A stretch of 64,000 nt of DNA. Origin: Cyanobacterium sp. Dongsha4 (GTDB lineage Bacteria; Cyanobacteriota; Cyanobacteriia; Cyanobacteriales; Cyanobacteriaceae). The notes beneath the pieces are model-generated. The model worked only from the letters and a program-made list of their open reading frames with translations, was not told the DNA's origin and made no database searches. The position numbers and the translations under genes are program-made. Position 1 is the stretch's first letter. Each line of letters opens with the position of its first letter. Location of the stretch: assembly GCF_036345015.1 (NCBI RefSeq), contig NZ_CP084098.1, positions 943,326-1,007,325 of the forward strand, read 5' to 3'. This document shows positions 44,242 to 55,039 of this stretch, one piece after another.

Positions 44242-44742
44242 ATGTTTATTTCTAATCATAGTCTTTCTTCTCAACCTTGCCCCTGTGGAAGTCAAAAGCC
44301 ATTATATCAATGTTGTGATGTCTATCTACAAGGACAATTACCTGCACCTACCGCAGAAAAATTAATGCGATCGCGCTATTCTGCTTACTGTCTCAAAAAT
44401 ATAGATTACCTATTCAACACAGAACATCCTAATTACCGCAAACCTAATAGTAGAGCCATGATTACGGGAACTGCTAACAGTCTTATATGGCTTGGTTTAA
44501 CCGTACTTAACACCGAAGGAGGCAAATCTGAGGATGAAACGGGTATTGTTGAGTTTATGGCAGTATATCAAGAAGGAAAGTCCGTAGCTCAACTGCACGA
44601 AAGATCGAATTTTATCAAAGAAAAAGGTAAATGGTATTATACTGACGGAGAAATTCTCCCCCCCATTCAACCTAAGAAAAATGAACCTTGTTGGTGCAAC
44701 AGTGGCAAAAAGTTTAAACAATGTCACGGTAAAACTAGGTAA
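44242..44742 (+). CDS. YchJ-family (UPF0225) protein with SEC-C motifs
   Basis: The 166-residue protein has the YchJ layout: N-terminal SEC-C-like PCPCGSQKPLYQCC (about residues 13-26), central YchJ domain with LMRSRYSAYCLKNIDYLFNT (about 41-60) and HERSNFIKEKGKWYYTDGE, and C-terminal SEC-C EPCWCNSGKKFKQCHG (about 149-164). The SEC-C motif binds zinc and in SecA contacts SecB; the YchJ role is unknown. It is complete and compact. Upstream DNA carries the xisH fragment. Confidence 0.92.
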   Translation: MFISNHSLSSQPCPCGSQKPLYQCCDVYLQGQLPAPTAEKLMRSRYSAYCLKNIDYLFNTEHPNYRKPNSRAMITGTANSLIWLGLTVLNTEGGKSEDETGIVEFMAVYQEGKSVAQLHERSNFIKEKGKWYYTDGEILPPIQPKKNEPCWCNSGKKFKQCHGKTR

Positions 44743-44839
44743 TAAAAAGTGCGATCGCTTTTCCATTGATTCAAAAGATGAAACCTTCCCATTGAGATAT
44801 AATAATGAGTCGAACAAGCACGGCACAATATAGAGTGAG

Positions 44840-45607
44840 ATGAAAGTAATTATTATAGGTGGAAATGGTTTTGTTGGTTCGGCTTATAAGCGTTTTTGCG
44901 AAAAAAACAATATCGATCATTTAATAGTAAATAGACATAATTATCACGACTATATTGGTACTAAAGCTGATATTTTAATTAATGCCAATGGTAACTCTAA
45001 AAAGTTTTTAGCTACTCAAGAGCCTTTAGTTGATTTTGATGCTTCAGTGCGATCGCTCCGACAATCTTTAATTGATTTTCCCTGTGATAAATATGTATTT
45101 TTATCTTCCTGCGATGTCTATTCTGATTGTTCAAGTTACGAGTCAACAAAAGAAGATGTTGTTATTGATATTAGCAAACAAAGCCCCTACGGTTTTCATA
45201 AATATTTAGCAGAATTATGTGTTCAACATTGCCATCATGATTGGTTAATTTTCCGCATGGGAGGGTTTGTCGGTGAAAATTTAAAGAAAAATGCCATCTT
45301 TGATATTTTATGGGGCGATCGCCTCTGGTTACATCCAGAAAGCAAATTGCAGTATATTAATACTGATATAGCGGCCATGAGAGTGATGGAAATAATCAAA
45401 AAAGGCTACTCTCAAGAAATATTTAATCTTTGTGGTAACGGGGTAATTGAGTTACAGGAGGTGTTAAACATGACTAACAGAGAAGTTGAAATCAACACGG
45501 AAGCACAACCCGTTCATTATGAGGTGAATATTGATAAAATTCAGTCAGTAATTGATATTCCTTCCACTCGTGATGCAGTGATTAATTTTGTTCAAAGTAA
45601 TGGATAA
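44840..45607 (+). CDS. NAD-dependent epimerase/dehydratase family protein
   Basis: The 255-residue protein is a short extended-SDR. The nucleotide-binding loop is IIGGNGFVGSAY (about residues 4-15), LSSCDVYSD is the strand before the active site (about 89-97), and the catalytic pair is YGFHK (Y and K of YxxxK, about 116-120). The substrate domain is small. Relatives act on nucleotide sugars, but the substrate is not evident. The gene precedes a cytochrome b561-like gene by 61 bases, possibly in one transcript. Confidence 0.85.
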   Translation: MKVIIIGGNGFVGSAYKRFCEKNNIDHLIVNRHNYHDYIGTKADILINANGNSKKFLATQEPLVDFDASVRSLRQSLIDFPCDKYVFLSSCDVYSDCSSYESTKEDVVIDISKQSPYGFHKYLAELCVQHCHHDWLIFRMGGFVGENLKKNAIFDILWGDRLWLHPESKLQYINTDIAAMRVMEIIKKGYSQEIFNLCGNGVIELQEVLNMTNREVEINTEAQPVHYEVNIDKIQSVIDIPSTRDAVINFVQSNG

Positions 45608-45668
45608 TGAATTTGGCTTTATATTTTATTAATAATGCCCTCATATTTCCCTATTTAGCAGTCAAGAT

Positions 45669-46382
45669 ATGAAAAGTAAGTCAAAATCTCCTTATCAAAA
45701 ACTAATGCTGAGGATACTGCATAATTTGCAGGGATTATCAGTAATTTTAGCGGTTATTACTGCTTTTTGGACATATAACACCTATGATGGACGTTGGGGC
45801 AAAATTGCTTTTCTCCCTGACTGGAAGGAAATAGAGGGGATACATGGAACTTTTGGCTTATGGGTATTATTAATATTACCTGTTTTTATTATCTATAGTA
45901 TTCATAAACAAGCCCAAAAATTAATTCAAAAAGACAGTTTAGATAAACTAAAATTAATTAATAAACCTATTTGGTGGTACTCTCTTCATCGTCTAGTTAA
46001 TACTTTCAGTATTTTTGCTTTAATCTTTGCTGTTTTTAGTGGAAAAATGATGAATGAAAAATGGTTGCCTAAAGGAGAATTAAATCATTATTGGTACTAT
46101 TTGCATCTTATTTCGTTAATTATTGTCGTTTTAGCCATAGCATTTCATTTATTAACTATGTCTAAAATAGGCGGTTTGAGTTTTTTATCATCAATCTTTA
46201 AGCTAGATTTTAGAGAGGATGAAAACCCTAAATATTGGCTAAATAAAATTAAATCATTACCTGAAAATTATCGGGAAATTATTATCAACGAATGGGAAAA
46301 AACTCCTGTTTTTTTAAAAGTTGTTGAAATAACTTTGATTTTTATTATTATTTTAGCTTGGGTTATTTCTTGGCTTAAATAA
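45669..46382 (+). CDS. Cytochrome b561-like membrane protein
   Basis: The 237-residue protein has helices at about residues 15-33, 57-77, 108-126, 138-158 and 213-235. Conserved His residues lie in LHNLQG, IHGTFGLW, LHRLVN, YLHLIS and FHLLTM, which fits a di-heme cytochrome b561/DUF4079-like four-helix bundle, plus an extra C-terminal helix. The likely role is transmembrane electron transfer between quinone or ascorbate-like donors and haem acceptors. The precise family is uncertain. Confidence 0.8.
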   Translation: MKSKSKSPYQKLMLRILHNLQGLSVILAVITAFWTYNTYDGRWGKIAFLPDWKEIEGIHGTFGLWVLLILPVFIIYSIHKQAQKLIQKDSLDKLKLINKPIWWYSLHRLVNTFSIFALIFAVFSGKMMNEKWLPKGELNHYWYYLHLISLIIVVLAIAFHLLTMSKIGGLSFLSSIFKLDFREDENPKYWLNKIKSLPENYREIIINEWEKTPVFLKVVEITLIFIIILAWVISWLK

Positions 46383-46639
46383 TACAAGTTTAACGACCTT
46401 TTCTAGTGAGTTAAATCGCATTGAGCTTCTCTTTAATTTATATGAAAATCTTACTAATCCTCTCCCGAAATCACAAAGTAAAAAGAGTAAAAAATAATCC
46501 TCAAACTTATCTTCTTTTAAGGGAAGATACAGAGGGGTTTCTCTTTTCCTACCTCAATGAATAATTTATTGCACTCAAAGCAAGAGAGTCAAAAATGTTA
46601 AATTAGCAATGTTTAGTTTTATTAAATTTATTTGCCATT
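46383..46639. other. Intergenic region with repeat fragment
   Basis: A 257-bp spacer contains CTTTTAAGGGAAGATACAGA followed by GGGGTTTCTCTTTTCC at about 46511-46548, the inverse of the GAGGGAAACCCCTCTGTGTC block at 11110 and 12035. No gene is recognised. Confidence 0.5.
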
Positions 46640-48022
46640 ATGCTTACTTCTAATTACTCCATTGCCTCTCTACTAGATAGACAAAGACAGTATTTTGCCA
46701 CAGGGGAAACCAAGTCTGTTGATTTTCGTTTACAACAGTTAAAAAAATTAAAAAGTGCGATCGCATCTCGTCAAGATAAGATATTAGAAGCATTAAAAGC
46801 GGATTTAGGTAAACCAACCTTCGAGGGATGCTTTGAATTAGCTGTTTTACAAGATTTAACCTATGCCATTAAAAACCTGAAAAAATGGGTTAAACCCCAG
46901 AAAGTAAAAACAGGAATTGAACTTTTTCCCGCGCAAGCCAAGATTCATCCTGAACCTTTAGGAGTAGTATTAATTATAGGTCCTTGGAATTATCCCTTTT
47001 CTTTGATGATTTCTCCCCTTATTGGTGCGATCGCATCTGGTAATTGTGTACTGCTAAAACCCTCAGAAATTGCCCCTCATACCTCTGCTTTACTCACAGA
47101 ATTAATTAGGGACACATTTCCCTCCGAATATATTTGTATTCAAGAAGGTGGCGTGGAAGTAGCTCAAGAATTATTAGCCTGTAAATTTGACCATATTTTC
47201 TTTACTGGAGGTACAAAAATTGGACAAATCGTCATGGAAGCGGCGGCGAAGCATTTAACCCCTGTCACCCTCGAATTAGGAGGAAAAAGCCCTTGTATTG
47301 TCGATACACAAATCAATCTTAAGGAAACCGCAAAACGCATCACTTGGGGTAAATTTATCAACGCTGGACAAACTTGTATCGCTCCTGATTATATCCTTGT
47401 GGACGAGAAAATCAAAGCAGATTTAATTAAGGAGATGAAAAAATGTGTTGAGAGCTATTTTGGCGATAATCCTGCCGATAGTCCCGATTTTGCCCGAATT
47501 ATTAATCATAGACAGTTCGATCGCCTTCAAAGTTTATTAACTGATGGTAAGATTATTATTGGTGGCAACTATAACCGTGAAGAAAAATATATTGCTCCCA
47601 CCATCTTAGATGAAATTTCCTCCGACTCTCCCATCATGGAAGAGGAAATTTTTGGACCAATTCTCCCCGTTTTATCCTATCAAACCCTAGAAGATGCGAT
47701 CGCTTTTGTCAACAGCAAACCCAAACCCCTTGCCCTTTATTTCTTCTCCCATAACAAAGACAAACAGCAGAAAATTTTGAGAGAAACCACATCGGGGGGA
47801 TTATGCTTTAACGAAACAATTATGCACGTAGGAGTCACCGAATTACCCTTTGGAGGAGTAGGAGATAGTGGTATTGGTGCATACCATGGAAAAGCCACCT
47901 TTGATACTTTTTCCCACTATAAAAGCGTATTATCCCGCCCATTTTGGGGAGATTTAAACTGGCGTTTTGCACCCTATAGCGAAAAAAATGTCAAGTTATT
48001 TAAACAAATATTTACAAAATAA
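46640..48022 (+). CDS. Aldehyde dehydrogenase (class 3-like)
   Basis: The 460-residue protein is a class 3-type ALDH. LGVVLIIGPWNYPFSLMISP (about residues 110-129) lines the active site, FTGGTKIGQIVMEAAAKHLT binds the cofactor, E212 sits in LELGGKSP, and the nucleophile C246 in NAGQTCIAP. A hydrophobic C-terminus (about 438-460) might touch the membrane. Cyanobacterial homologues oxidise fatty or apocarotenal aldehydes, linked to alkane metabolism, but the substrate here is inferred. The length is normal for the class. Confidence 0.92.
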   Translation: MLTSNYSIASLLDRQRQYFATGETKSVDFRLQQLKKLKSAIASRQDKILEALKADLGKPTFEGCFELAVLQDLTYAIKNLKKWVKPQKVKTGIELFPAQAKIHPEPLGVVLIIGPWNYPFSLMISPLIGAIASGNCVLLKPSEIAPHTSALLTELIRDTFPSEYICIQEGGVEVAQELLACKFDHIFFTGGTKIGQIVMEAAAKHLTPVTLELGGKSPCIVDTQINLKETAKRITWGKFINAGQTCIAPDYILVDEKIKADLIKEMKKCVESYFGDNPADSPDFARIINHRQFDRLQSLLTDGKIIIGGNYNREEKYIAPTILDEISSDSPIMEEEIFGPILPVLSYQTLEDAIAFVNSKPKPLALYFFSHNKDKQQKILRETTSGGLCFNETIMHVGVTELPFGGVGDSGIGAYHGKATFDTFSHYKSVLSRPFWGDLNWRFAPYSEKNVKLFKQIFTK

Positions 48023-48050
48023 CCTGAATCCAGAAACCCATCAGATAATA

Positions 48051-48998
48051 ATGACAGAAATCAACGCTAATTATGATGAACCTTGGAAAGAAGCCATAGG
48101 AGAATACTTCGATCGCTTCTTAGAGTTTTTCTTCCCACAAGTATATCACCTAATAGACTGGTTAAAACCACAAATTTCTTTAGACAAAGAATTACAGAAA
48201 ATTACTGCTGATTCTGATGATAGTAAAAGATTAGTAGATAAGTTATTTCAAGTGTGGTTAAAAAACAATCAACCAGTGTGGATTTTGGTTCATATCGAAG
48301 TACAAAGTCAGTATGACAGCGACTTTAATCAAAGAATGTTTATCTATCATTATCGCACCTTTGATTTATACCGAAAACCCGTAATTAGCCTTGCTATACT
48401 AGGAGACGAAAAAGAAAAATGGCGACCATCCAATTATGGCTATGATTTAGGTGGATGTAAATTAAACTTAGATTTTCCCGTAATTAAACTATTAGATTAT
48501 CAAGAAAAATGGGAAGAATTAGAAAGAGATTTAAACCCCTTCGCCATAATGATAATGGCACATTTAAAAACTAAGACAACCACAAGTAATTTAGCAGAAA
48601 GAGAACAATGGAAATGGTATTTAATCAGAAGTTTATATGATAAAAATTTCAGTAAATTAAAAATAGTAAAACTGTTTAAATTTATTGATGCGATGATGAC
48701 TTTACCACCATTGTTACAACAAAGTTTGAATAAAAAAGTTATTGAATACGAGGAGGAAAAAGTGATGCCCTTAATTAGTCCTTTCGAGCAAATGGCGGAA
48801 GAAAGAGGAATACAACAAAGAATTGAAAAGGAAAAAGAATTGATTATTCGCTTATTAACACGTAAATTAGGAACAATCAATGCTGATTTACAAACTCAAG
48901 TGAAAGCTCTAAATATCGAAAATTTAGAAACCTTAGCAGAGGATTTATTTGATATGAATTCCATTGAAGATTTACAACAATGGTTAAGTAATTACTAA
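48051..48998 (+). CDS. Rpn/PD-(D/E)XK-type putative transposase-nuclease with DUF4351 tail
   Basis: The protein has 315 residues from MTEINANYDEPWKEAIGEYF. The nuclease-like core contains LVDKLFQVWLKNNQPVWILV, then HIEVQSQYDSDF, where IEVQ is a QxxxY/ExQ-type PD-(D/E)XK motif. The C-terminus (about 255-312) is DUF4351 (KEKELIIRLLTRKLGTINAD). Rpn-type nucleases promote recombination in other bacteria. Upstream in-frame codons overlap aldehyde dehydrogenase and are rejected. A terminator hairpin follows at 49025. The family is highly expanded in cyanobacteria. Confidence 0.88.
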   Translation: MTEINANYDEPWKEAIGEYFDRFLEFFFPQVYHLIDWLKPQISLDKELQKITADSDDSKRLVDKLFQVWLKNNQPVWILVHIEVQSQYDSDFNQRMFIYHYRTFDLYRKPVISLAILGDEKEKWRPSNYGYDLGGCKLNLDFPVIKLLDYQEKWEELERDLNPFAIMIMAHLKTKTTTSNLAEREQWKWYLIRSLYDKNFSKLKIVKLFKFIDAMMTLPPLLQQSLNKKVIEYEEEKVMPLISPFEQMAEERGIQQRIEKEKELIIRLLTRKLGTINADLQTQVKALNIENLETLAEDLFDMNSIEDLQQWLSNY

Positions 48999-49024
48999 TT
49001 TTTATATAAGACAAAAATCTTAAT

Positions 49025-49052
49025 AGTAGCTTGAAATATAGCTACTTTTTTT
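49025..49052 (+). terminator. Rho-independent terminator after the Rpn-type gene
   Basis: AGTAGCT (49025-49031), an 8-base loop, AGCTACT (49040-49046) and a run of seven T form a clear intrinsic terminator 26 bases after the stop codon. It may also serve gcvP on the other strand less well. Confidence 0.85.
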
Positions 49053-49147
49053 CATTCCAAAATAATTAAGTAAGCTAATATTTTTAGTAAATTTTATCAC
49101 CTGACACCTAACATCTAACACCTTTTCAACAACGATACTTTTATAAG

Positions 49148-52132
49148 CTAAGACACGCTATAGTTGTCCATACCTACACAAGAACATACCAAATTGCGAT
49201 CGCCCTTAGCATTATCAATACGAGCCACAGAAGTCCAGAATTTATGCTCTTTAGTCCATTTATCAGGATAAGCCGCTATTTCTCTGGTGTAAGGGTGATT
49301 CCACTCCGATTTAAGCAACATTTCGGCAGTATGGGGAGCATTTTTCAAGAGATTATCGTTTTTATCCATTTCCCCTTTTTCAATGGCTTCAATTTCCTTA
49401 CGAATGCTAATCATAGCATCACAAAAACGATCTAATTCGGCTTTTGATTCACTTTCTGTAGGTTCGATCATCATTGTACCAGCAACGGGCCAAGACATAG
49501 TCGGAGCATGAAAACCATAATCCATTAACCGTTTTGCTACATCCTCCACGCTTATATCCGCAGTTTTACGAAAATGACGTAAATCGATGATACACTCATG
49601 GGCGACTAAACCATCTTTACCAGTAAATAGAATTGGATAGTGAGGGGCGAGACGATGTGCCATATAATTAGCACTGAGAATGGCTATCTTCGTGGCATGG
49701 GTTAATCCTTCTCCTCCCATCATGGCAATATACATCCAAGAAATGGGCAAAATACTAGCACTTCCCCAAGGGGCAGAGGAAATCATACCAATAGACTCCT
49801 CCACATTTCCCCCCTTATTAAGGGAGGTTAAAGAAGTAGAAGGTAAAAAAGGTACTAAATGAGAGGCGACACCAATGGGGCCAACCCCAGGGCCTCCCCC
49901 ACCATGAGGGATACAAAAGGTTTTATGTAAATTGAGGTGACAGACATCGGCCCCAAAATCTCCCGGTTTACATAAGCCAACTTGGGCATTCATATTCGCA
50001 CCATCGAGATATACTTGCCCACCATAACTGTGGATGATACTGCATATATCTTTAATCCCTTCCTCAAATACCCCATGAGTAGAAGGATATGTCACCATTA
50101 ACGCCGCTAATTTATCTTTATGTTTCTCGGCCTTTGCCTGTAAATCAGCAATGTCAATGTTACCTTCCTCATCACATTTAACCGCAACCACTTTTAAACC
50201 ACACATCACCGCACTAGCAGGATTTGTACCGTGAGCAGATTCTGGAATAAGACAAATAATGCGATCTCCCTCTCCTCGACTGTCATGATAACGGCGAATA
50301 ACTTGTAACCCTGCATATTCTCCCTGTGAACCAGCATTGGGTTGTAAAGAGACTCCTGCAAAACCAGTGATTTCTGCTAACCATGTTTCTAACTGAGAAA
50401 AAAGAGCCTGATAACCCTTTGTTTGAGACAATGGTGCAAAAGGATGAATATTATTAAATTCAGCCCAAGTAATAGGTAACATTTCCGAAGTTGCATTCAA
50501 CTTCATGGTACAAGAGCCGAGAGGAATCATGGAAGTTGTTAAGGATAAATCCTTGCTTTCTAAACGATGTAGATAGCGTAATAATTCCGTTTCGCTAGTG
50601 TGCTGATTGAAAACTGCTTCTGTGAGAAAACGACTTTGACGCTGTAAAGAAGCTCGAATCCCTAAACGGCTAATATTATCATCTCCCTGATAAATAGAAG
50701 CATCCAATAAAGGAGATTTATTTTCCAATAAGCGAATATACACAGTATTTTGAGCAAAAATTGCACAAATCTGATTAACTTCTGTGAGAGTGGTTGCCTC
50801 ATCCAGACTAATACCAACACCATCACTGTAATAACGGAAATTAAAGCACTGATTTTCTGCTAATTCTCGAATAGAGGCGATTAACTCATTATCATCAACT
50901 TTAACCTTGATAGTATCGAAGAAATGCTCAGATTGTAACTTATAACCTAATTTTTCTAAACTATTGGCTAAAATACGGGTTAATTGATGTACTCTGGTGG
51001 CAATATTTTTGATCCCTTTTTCCCCGTGATAAACCGCATAACTAGAAGCAATTACCGCCAATAAAACCTGTGCAGTACAAATATTACTGGTAGCCTTATC
51101 TCTGCGAATGTGTTGCTCTCTGGTTTGTAATGCTAACCTTAAAGCAGGTTTACCTTGGGCATCTACCGAAACTCCCACTAAACGCCCTGGTATCTGTCGC
51201 TTATATTCTTCTTTCGTGGCAAAATAACCAGCATGAGGCCCACCATAACCTAATGGTACACCAAAACGTTGACTATTTCCCACTGCAATATCAGCATTTA
51301 ATTCTCCGGGGGATTTTAAAAGTGCCAATGCTAATAAATCGGCGGCTAAAATCACTAAGCCTTTTTCTTGATGAATTTGCTCAATAATGGCTTGATAGTC
51401 ATAAATAGTGCCGTCAGTGGCAGGATATTGAAGTAAGCAACCAAAAACGGCATTTTTAAAGTCATAAGTAAAGGGATTATCAATAATTAACTCAATATCT
51501 AAATATCTCGCCCTTGTTTTAATTACTTCAATGGTTTGAGGATGACAGTTTTCGTCAACAAAAAACAACTTTGATTTACTTTTACTTGCTCCATAACTCA
51601 TGGTCATGGCTTCGGCGGCGGCAGTGCCTTCGTCTAGGAGGGAGGCGTTAGCAATTTCCAACCCCGTCAAATCTATTACCATCGTCTGAAAGTTTAACAA
51701 GGCTTCTAATCTTCCTTGGGCAATTTCAGGCTGATAGGGAGTATAAGCCGTGTACCAATTGGGGTTTTCTAAAATGTTGCGTTGAATCACCGCAGGGGTG
51801 ACACAATTATAATAACCCATACCGATAAAAGAACGATATACCTGATTCTCAGATGCGATCGCACTTAATGTTTTTAATGCCTGAGTTTCGGTTTGAGGAG
51901 AGGGTAAATTAAAGGGTTTAGAGAAACGGATAGATTGGGGTATCGCCCTATCAATGAGAGAGTCAAGACTATCATAACCCAGTTTTTTCACGATCGAATC
52001 TTCTTCATAACTATCGATACCGATATGACGATGAATAAATTGATCTTCCCTAGGTATGCTAACATCACTATTGACTTTCTGCTCACTATTTTCCGAGACA
52101 AAAGAGGAAGCAATATTTTCTAAGTCAAGCAT
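49148..52132 (-). CDS. gcvP: Glycine dehydrogenase (P-protein), aminomethyl-transferring
   Basis: The 994-residue protein is a full-length homodimeric P-protein with both halves fused. The N-terminal half carries [20 protein letters not shown]. The C-terminal half carries the PLP-lysine motif [17 protein letters not shown] and [20 protein letters not shown]. With H-, T- and L-proteins it decarboxylates glycine, essential for photorespiratory glycolate recycling in cyanobacteria. The length is standard. An N-terminal extension of about 30 residues precedes FIHRHIG. The gcvT and gcvH genes are not in the window. Confidence 0.97.
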   Translation of the reverse strand: MLDLENIASSFVSENSEQKVNSDVSIPREDQFIHRHIGIDSYEEDSIVKKLGYDSLDSLIDRAIPQSIRFSKPFNLPSPQTETQALKTLSAIASENQVYRSFIGMGYYNCVTPAVIQRNILENPNWYTAYTPYQPEIAQGRLEALLNFQTMVIDLTGLEIANASLLDEGTAAAEAMTMSYGASKSKSKLFFVDENCHPQTIEVIKTRARYLDIELIIDNPFTYDFKNAVFGCLLQYPATDGTIYDYQAIIEQIHQEKGLVILAADLLALALLKSPGELNADIAVGNSQRFGVPLGYGGPHAGYFATKEEYKRQIPGRLVGVSVDAQGKPALRLALQTREQHIRRDKATSNICTAQVLLAVIASSYAVYHGEKGIKNIATRVHQLTRILANSLEKLGYKLQSEHFFDTIKVKVDDNELIASIRELAENQCFNFRYYSDGVGISLDEATTLTEVNQICAIFAQNTVYIRLLENKSPLLDASIYQGDDNISRLGIRASLQRQSRFLTEAVFNQHTSETELLRYLHRLESKDLSLTTSMIPLGSCTMKLNATSEMLPITWAEFNNIHPFAPLSQTKGYQALFSQLETWLAEITGFAGVSLQPNAGSQGEYAGLQVIRRYHDSRGEGDRIICLIPESAHGTNPASAVMCGLKVVAVKCDEEGNIDIADLQAKAEKHKDKLAALMVTYPSTHGVFEEGIKDICSIIHSYGGQVYLDGANMNAQVGLCKPGDFGADVCHLNLHKTFCIPHGGGGPGVGPIGVASHLVPFLPSTSLTSLNKGGNVEESIGMISSAPWGSASILPISWMYIAMMGGEGLTHATKIAILSANYMAHRLAPHYPILFTGKDGLVAHECIIDLRHFRKTADISVEDVAKRLMDYGFHAPTMSWPVAGTMMIEPTESESKAELDRFCDAMISIRKEIEAIEKGEMDKNDNLLKNAPHTAEMLLKSEWNHPYTREIAAYPDKWTKEHKFWTSVARIDNAKGDRNLVCSCVGMDNYSVS

Positions 52133-52347
52133 ATTTTTGCAGAGGAAATAAATCTCATATTTACATATCTTAATGTTAACGAAATCTTAAGAAATTCGAG
52201 CAATAGATTTTCTTCGCCACGAGGTGAGGGTATTGGGGAGAAACGAGTTAGGAGTTAGGAGTTAGGAGTTCGGGGTTAGGAGTTTTTAATTATCAACTAT
52301 TCACTATTCACCTTTGCTCTTTCGTGAGTACAGTGAAAGATTAGAGC
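52133..52347. repeat. Intergenic repeat mosaic between devC and gcvP
   Basis: From about 52223 the region holds GAGGGTATTGGGGAGAAACG, four tandem AGTTAGG units, GTTTTTAATTATCAACTATT and CACTATTCACCTTTGCTC. Read in complement this is the composite repeat of 16285-16520. No ABC ATPase gene or remnant (devA) is present. Confidence 0.7.
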
Positions 52348-53499
52348 TTAAAAAATATCAGCAGGGTCAGCAGATTTCAATTTATTAACTGCGATCGCAC
52401 CTGAAAAGCCACACATAAACAAAGTTAACAGAAAAACAGAAATAATTAAAGACTTACTTAAAAAAATTGGTAAGCCCGTAGCTTTAGCGGTAACAGAGTA
52501 AAGAAAGGCAGAAAATCCTAAGCCCGGTAAGAATCCAATACAAGCGAGAATAATTGCCTGTTGAAAAACCAATACTAACAGATAATTGTTGGTATATCCC
52601 ATGGCTTTGAGAGTGGCATATTCAGGTAAATGATCCGCAACATCTGTGTACAATATTTGATATACAATTACCGTTCCCACAATTAACCCCATTACCGTGC
52701 CAAGGGTAAAAACAAAGCCCACAGCAGTGGTATTTTCCCAGTAACTACGCTCATAATTAACGAATTCATCTCTGGATAAAACTAAAACATCTCCGCCACT
52801 GAGTTTATTTTTGAGAGTTTTAATTACGGCCTCTGTATTAGCATTTTCTTCGAGATTAATTACCCCTACATCAATTAAACCTTTATCTCTTTGGGCAAAT
52901 ATTCTTAAAAAGTTTAAATCGCTAGTAATAATATTTCCATCTGCACCAAAAGTTGTACCAATAGTAAATAATCCAGCTACTTCGACTTGACGATTATTTA
53001 TTTCTGTTTTAACTTTTTTTCCTTCTTGAAAAAGCTGAGGAATAGGACCAAATTCTGGACGAGAATCTGTATCAAATAATACCTGATCTGGTTGTTTTAA
53101 TTTATCTAAGTTTTTTTGTACTCCTGATAAGTCAAAAATTGCTTCTTTGGGGTTAAATCCCATAATCATTATCTGTCTAGTTTTTTGATTAAGAGGATTT
53201 TTCCAAGTGGTGAAACCTATATATAAGGGGTTAATTGATTTTACTTCTTTAACTGCTAAAGCCTCATACAAACGGCGACTAGAAAAACTTTTCATACCAA
53301 TTAAAGCATCAGATTGAGGGCTAATTAAAAATATATCTCCTTTTATATTTTCATGAATTCTTACTGCACTATTTAACAAAGCTGTCTTAAATCCTAACTG
53401 CATAAACATCAAAATATCAGCAAAACTAATACCTGCGATCGCAATTAAAAGACGGATTTTTTCTTTACTTAATTGTAGCCATGCAAGGGGAGTTTTCAT
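52348..53499 (-). CDS. devC: DevC-like ABC exporter permease
   Basis: The 383-residue protein matches the DevC/MacB-like permease family: an N-terminal helix (about 16-35), a large periplasmic domain (about 45-255) with QIMIMGFNPKEAIFDLSGVQ, and three C-terminal FtsX-type helices near 265-290, 315-340 and 350-372, with LPEYATLKAMGYTNNYLLVL between. With DevB and the DevA ATPase it forms a tripartite exporter, known from heterocyst glycolipid export. The gene follows devB by 99 bases. No devA is found downstream, where it would be expected. Confidence 0.92.
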   Translation of the reverse strand: MKTPLAWLQLSKEKIRLLIAIAGISFADILMFMQLGFKTALLNSAVRIHENIKGDIFLISPQSDALIGMKSFSSRRLYEALAVKEVKSINPLYIGFTTWKNPLNQKTRQIMIMGFNPKEAIFDLSGVQKNLDKLKQPDQVLFDTDSRPEFGPIPQLFQEGKKVKTEINNRQVEVAGLFTIGTTFGADGNIITSDLNFLRIFAQRDKGLIDVGVINLEENANTEAVIKTLKNKLSGGDVLVLSRDEFVNYERSYWENTTAVGFVFTLGTVMGLIVGTVIVYQILYTDVADHLPEYATLKAMGYTNNYLLVLVFQQAIILACIGFLPGLGFSAFLYSVTAKATGLPIFLSKSLIISVFLLTLFMCGFSGAIAVNKLKSADPADIF

Positions 53500-53598
53500 A
53501 ATTAGTTTTTTTTCTAAAATTATTGTTAGTAATAGGAAATAGGTAACAGAAAATACTTATAATTGCTCATTATTATGTTAATCAAATACAGTTCTTAT

Positions 53599-54900
53599 TT
53601 ATAGGAGAATATTCACAATTACTTGAGAATAAATAAGATTTTTTATCTTGTTATTATCTTCTGGATTAACAGCAATTTTTACCTCTACCACCCTAGCGTC
53701 AACATTGGCGGCTGGATCAGTTTCTAAAACGTCTTTTTTACCTATTTTAGGGCTTATTTCTGTAACTTTACCCGTAATTACTCCTTCAAAGCTATTATTC
53801 TCACTCTTTATCTGGGCTTCTTGTTTTAGCTTTACTTTACTAATATCACTTTCATAAATTTCTGCTACAACTATCATCTCCTGAGTATTGCCCATTTCTA
53901 CTATTCCTTGCTCACTACTAATATTTTCTCCAGGATAAGCATTTATATCGATTATTTCCCCATCTATGGGTGCTTTAATGATAGTCAAATCTAAATCTAC
54001 TTCTGCTTGATTAACCAGTGCGATCGCACTCTCTACTTGTGCTTGAGCTTGTGCTACATCTACTGGGCGAATTTCAGAAATTTCATTTAAAGTAGCTTGG
54101 GCAGAGACTATCTGTTTATTGAGGGTATTAACTCTTTGAGTGGCAAGGGCTTGAGCCTCGTTAATTTCCTCCGATAGAGTGCTAATGGTTTTTCTATAAA
54201 TTGCTAAGGCTTCTTGATAGCGTTTATCGGCTGTCTCAAGGGTTAATTGACGATCATCTAATTCTGAGGCAGAAATTACTCCCTCTTTTGCTAATTGTTC
54301 ATATCTATTTAATTGGGCTTGAGCGTTATCTTTTTCCGCTTGTAATCGGTCTATGGTAGCTTGTCTTTCTTCCCTTTCAGAAGCTAATTGGGCTTGTAAA
54401 CGATTGATTTTTGCTCGATCAGTTGCGATCGCACCTTGTAATTCAGCTTGAAGTTGAGAAACAATAGCTTTTTGAGCATTGATTGAACCTTCCTTTGCTC
54501 CAGCTTTAACGATATTTAGATTTTCTTGGGCAACAGTTAACTCTTTTTTTGCTCGTTCCAATTCTGCTTTTTTCAAATCATAATCGGAAGTATAGGCAAT
54601 AATATCACCCTTTTTGAGCCAATCTCCTTCTTTCACTAAAAGAGTTTTGACCCTTGCGCCTGCCAAACTAGGACTAGGAGAAACATTAATAACCTCTGTT
54701 CGAGGTTCTATTCTACCTAAACCACCGATAGACGTAATAGGAACAGGTTGGCTAATCTCATTTTCAGAGGAAACATTAGGCTTTCTTTGACTCACCACAT
54801 AAACACCTAGCCCAATCATTATTATTACCCCGACTGCCGTTGCAATCAACGTAATGGATTTGCCATATCTTTCCACTATTGAAATTTTAGCTTCCCCCAT
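53599..54900 (-). CDS. devB: DevB-like periplasmic adaptor (HlyD/MFP family)
   Basis: The 433-residue protein has one N-terminal membrane helix (about 15-33) and a biotinyl-lipoyl-like half (SLAGARVKTLLVKEGDWLKK, about 76-95). Two long coiled-coil helices (about 110-275), rich in Gln, Ala and Glu, are followed by the second lipoyl half (DLTIIKAPIDGEIIDINAYP) and a beta-barrel. It bridges the DevC permease to the outer membrane. Its start is 139 bases from the divergent tetR gene, with an operator between. Cyanobacterial non-heterocyst relatives export lipids or drugs. Confidence 0.93.
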   Translation of the reverse strand: MGEAKISIVERYGKSITLIATAVGVIIMIGLGVYVVSQRKPNVSSENEISQPVPITSIGGLGRIEPRTEVINVSPSPSLAGARVKTLLVKEGDWLKKGDIIAYTSDYDLKKAELERAKKELTVAQENLNIVKAGAKEGSINAQKAIVSQLQAELQGAIATDRAKINRLQAQLASEREERQATIDRLQAEKDNAQAQLNRYEQLAKEGVISASELDDRQLTLETADKRYQEALAIYRKTISTLSEEINEAQALATQRVNTLNKQIVSAQATLNEISEIRPVDVAQAQAQVESAIALVNQAEVDLDLTIIKAPIDGEIIDINAYPGENISSEQGIVEMGNTQEMIVVAEIYESDISKVKLKQEAQIKSENNSFEGVITGKVTEISPKIGKKDVLETDPAANVDARVVEVKIAVNPEDNNKIKNLIYSQVIVNILL

Positions 54901-54958
54901 ATTCCCTTTTATGATTTAATGAATGTATAGATCAAAATGGTTTTTCTACCCTGTTATC

Positions 54959-54988
54959 ATACTAGACGGTCTAGTCTAATCTTGTCAA
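54959..54988 (-). promoter_or_regulatory. Putative devBC promoter
   Basis: On the minus strand TTGACA (54983-54988) and TAGTAT (54959-54964) are separated by 18 bases, a plausible -35/-10 pair about 60 bases before devB. The palindromic operator lies within this interval. Confidence 0.55.
54961..54975. promoter_or_regulatory. TetR-type operator palindrome
   Basis: ACTAGAC-G-GTCTAGT is a perfect 15-bp inverted repeat with one central base, between the divergent tetR and devB genes. TAGAC/GTCTA half-sites are usual for TetR-family regulators. It overlaps the likely devBC promoter, implying repression by the neighbouring regulator. Confidence 0.8.
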
Positions 54989-55039
54989 GACAGAAATATC
55001 GTCAAGAAAACCAAGAATTTTAAGAAGAAAAAGAAAAGA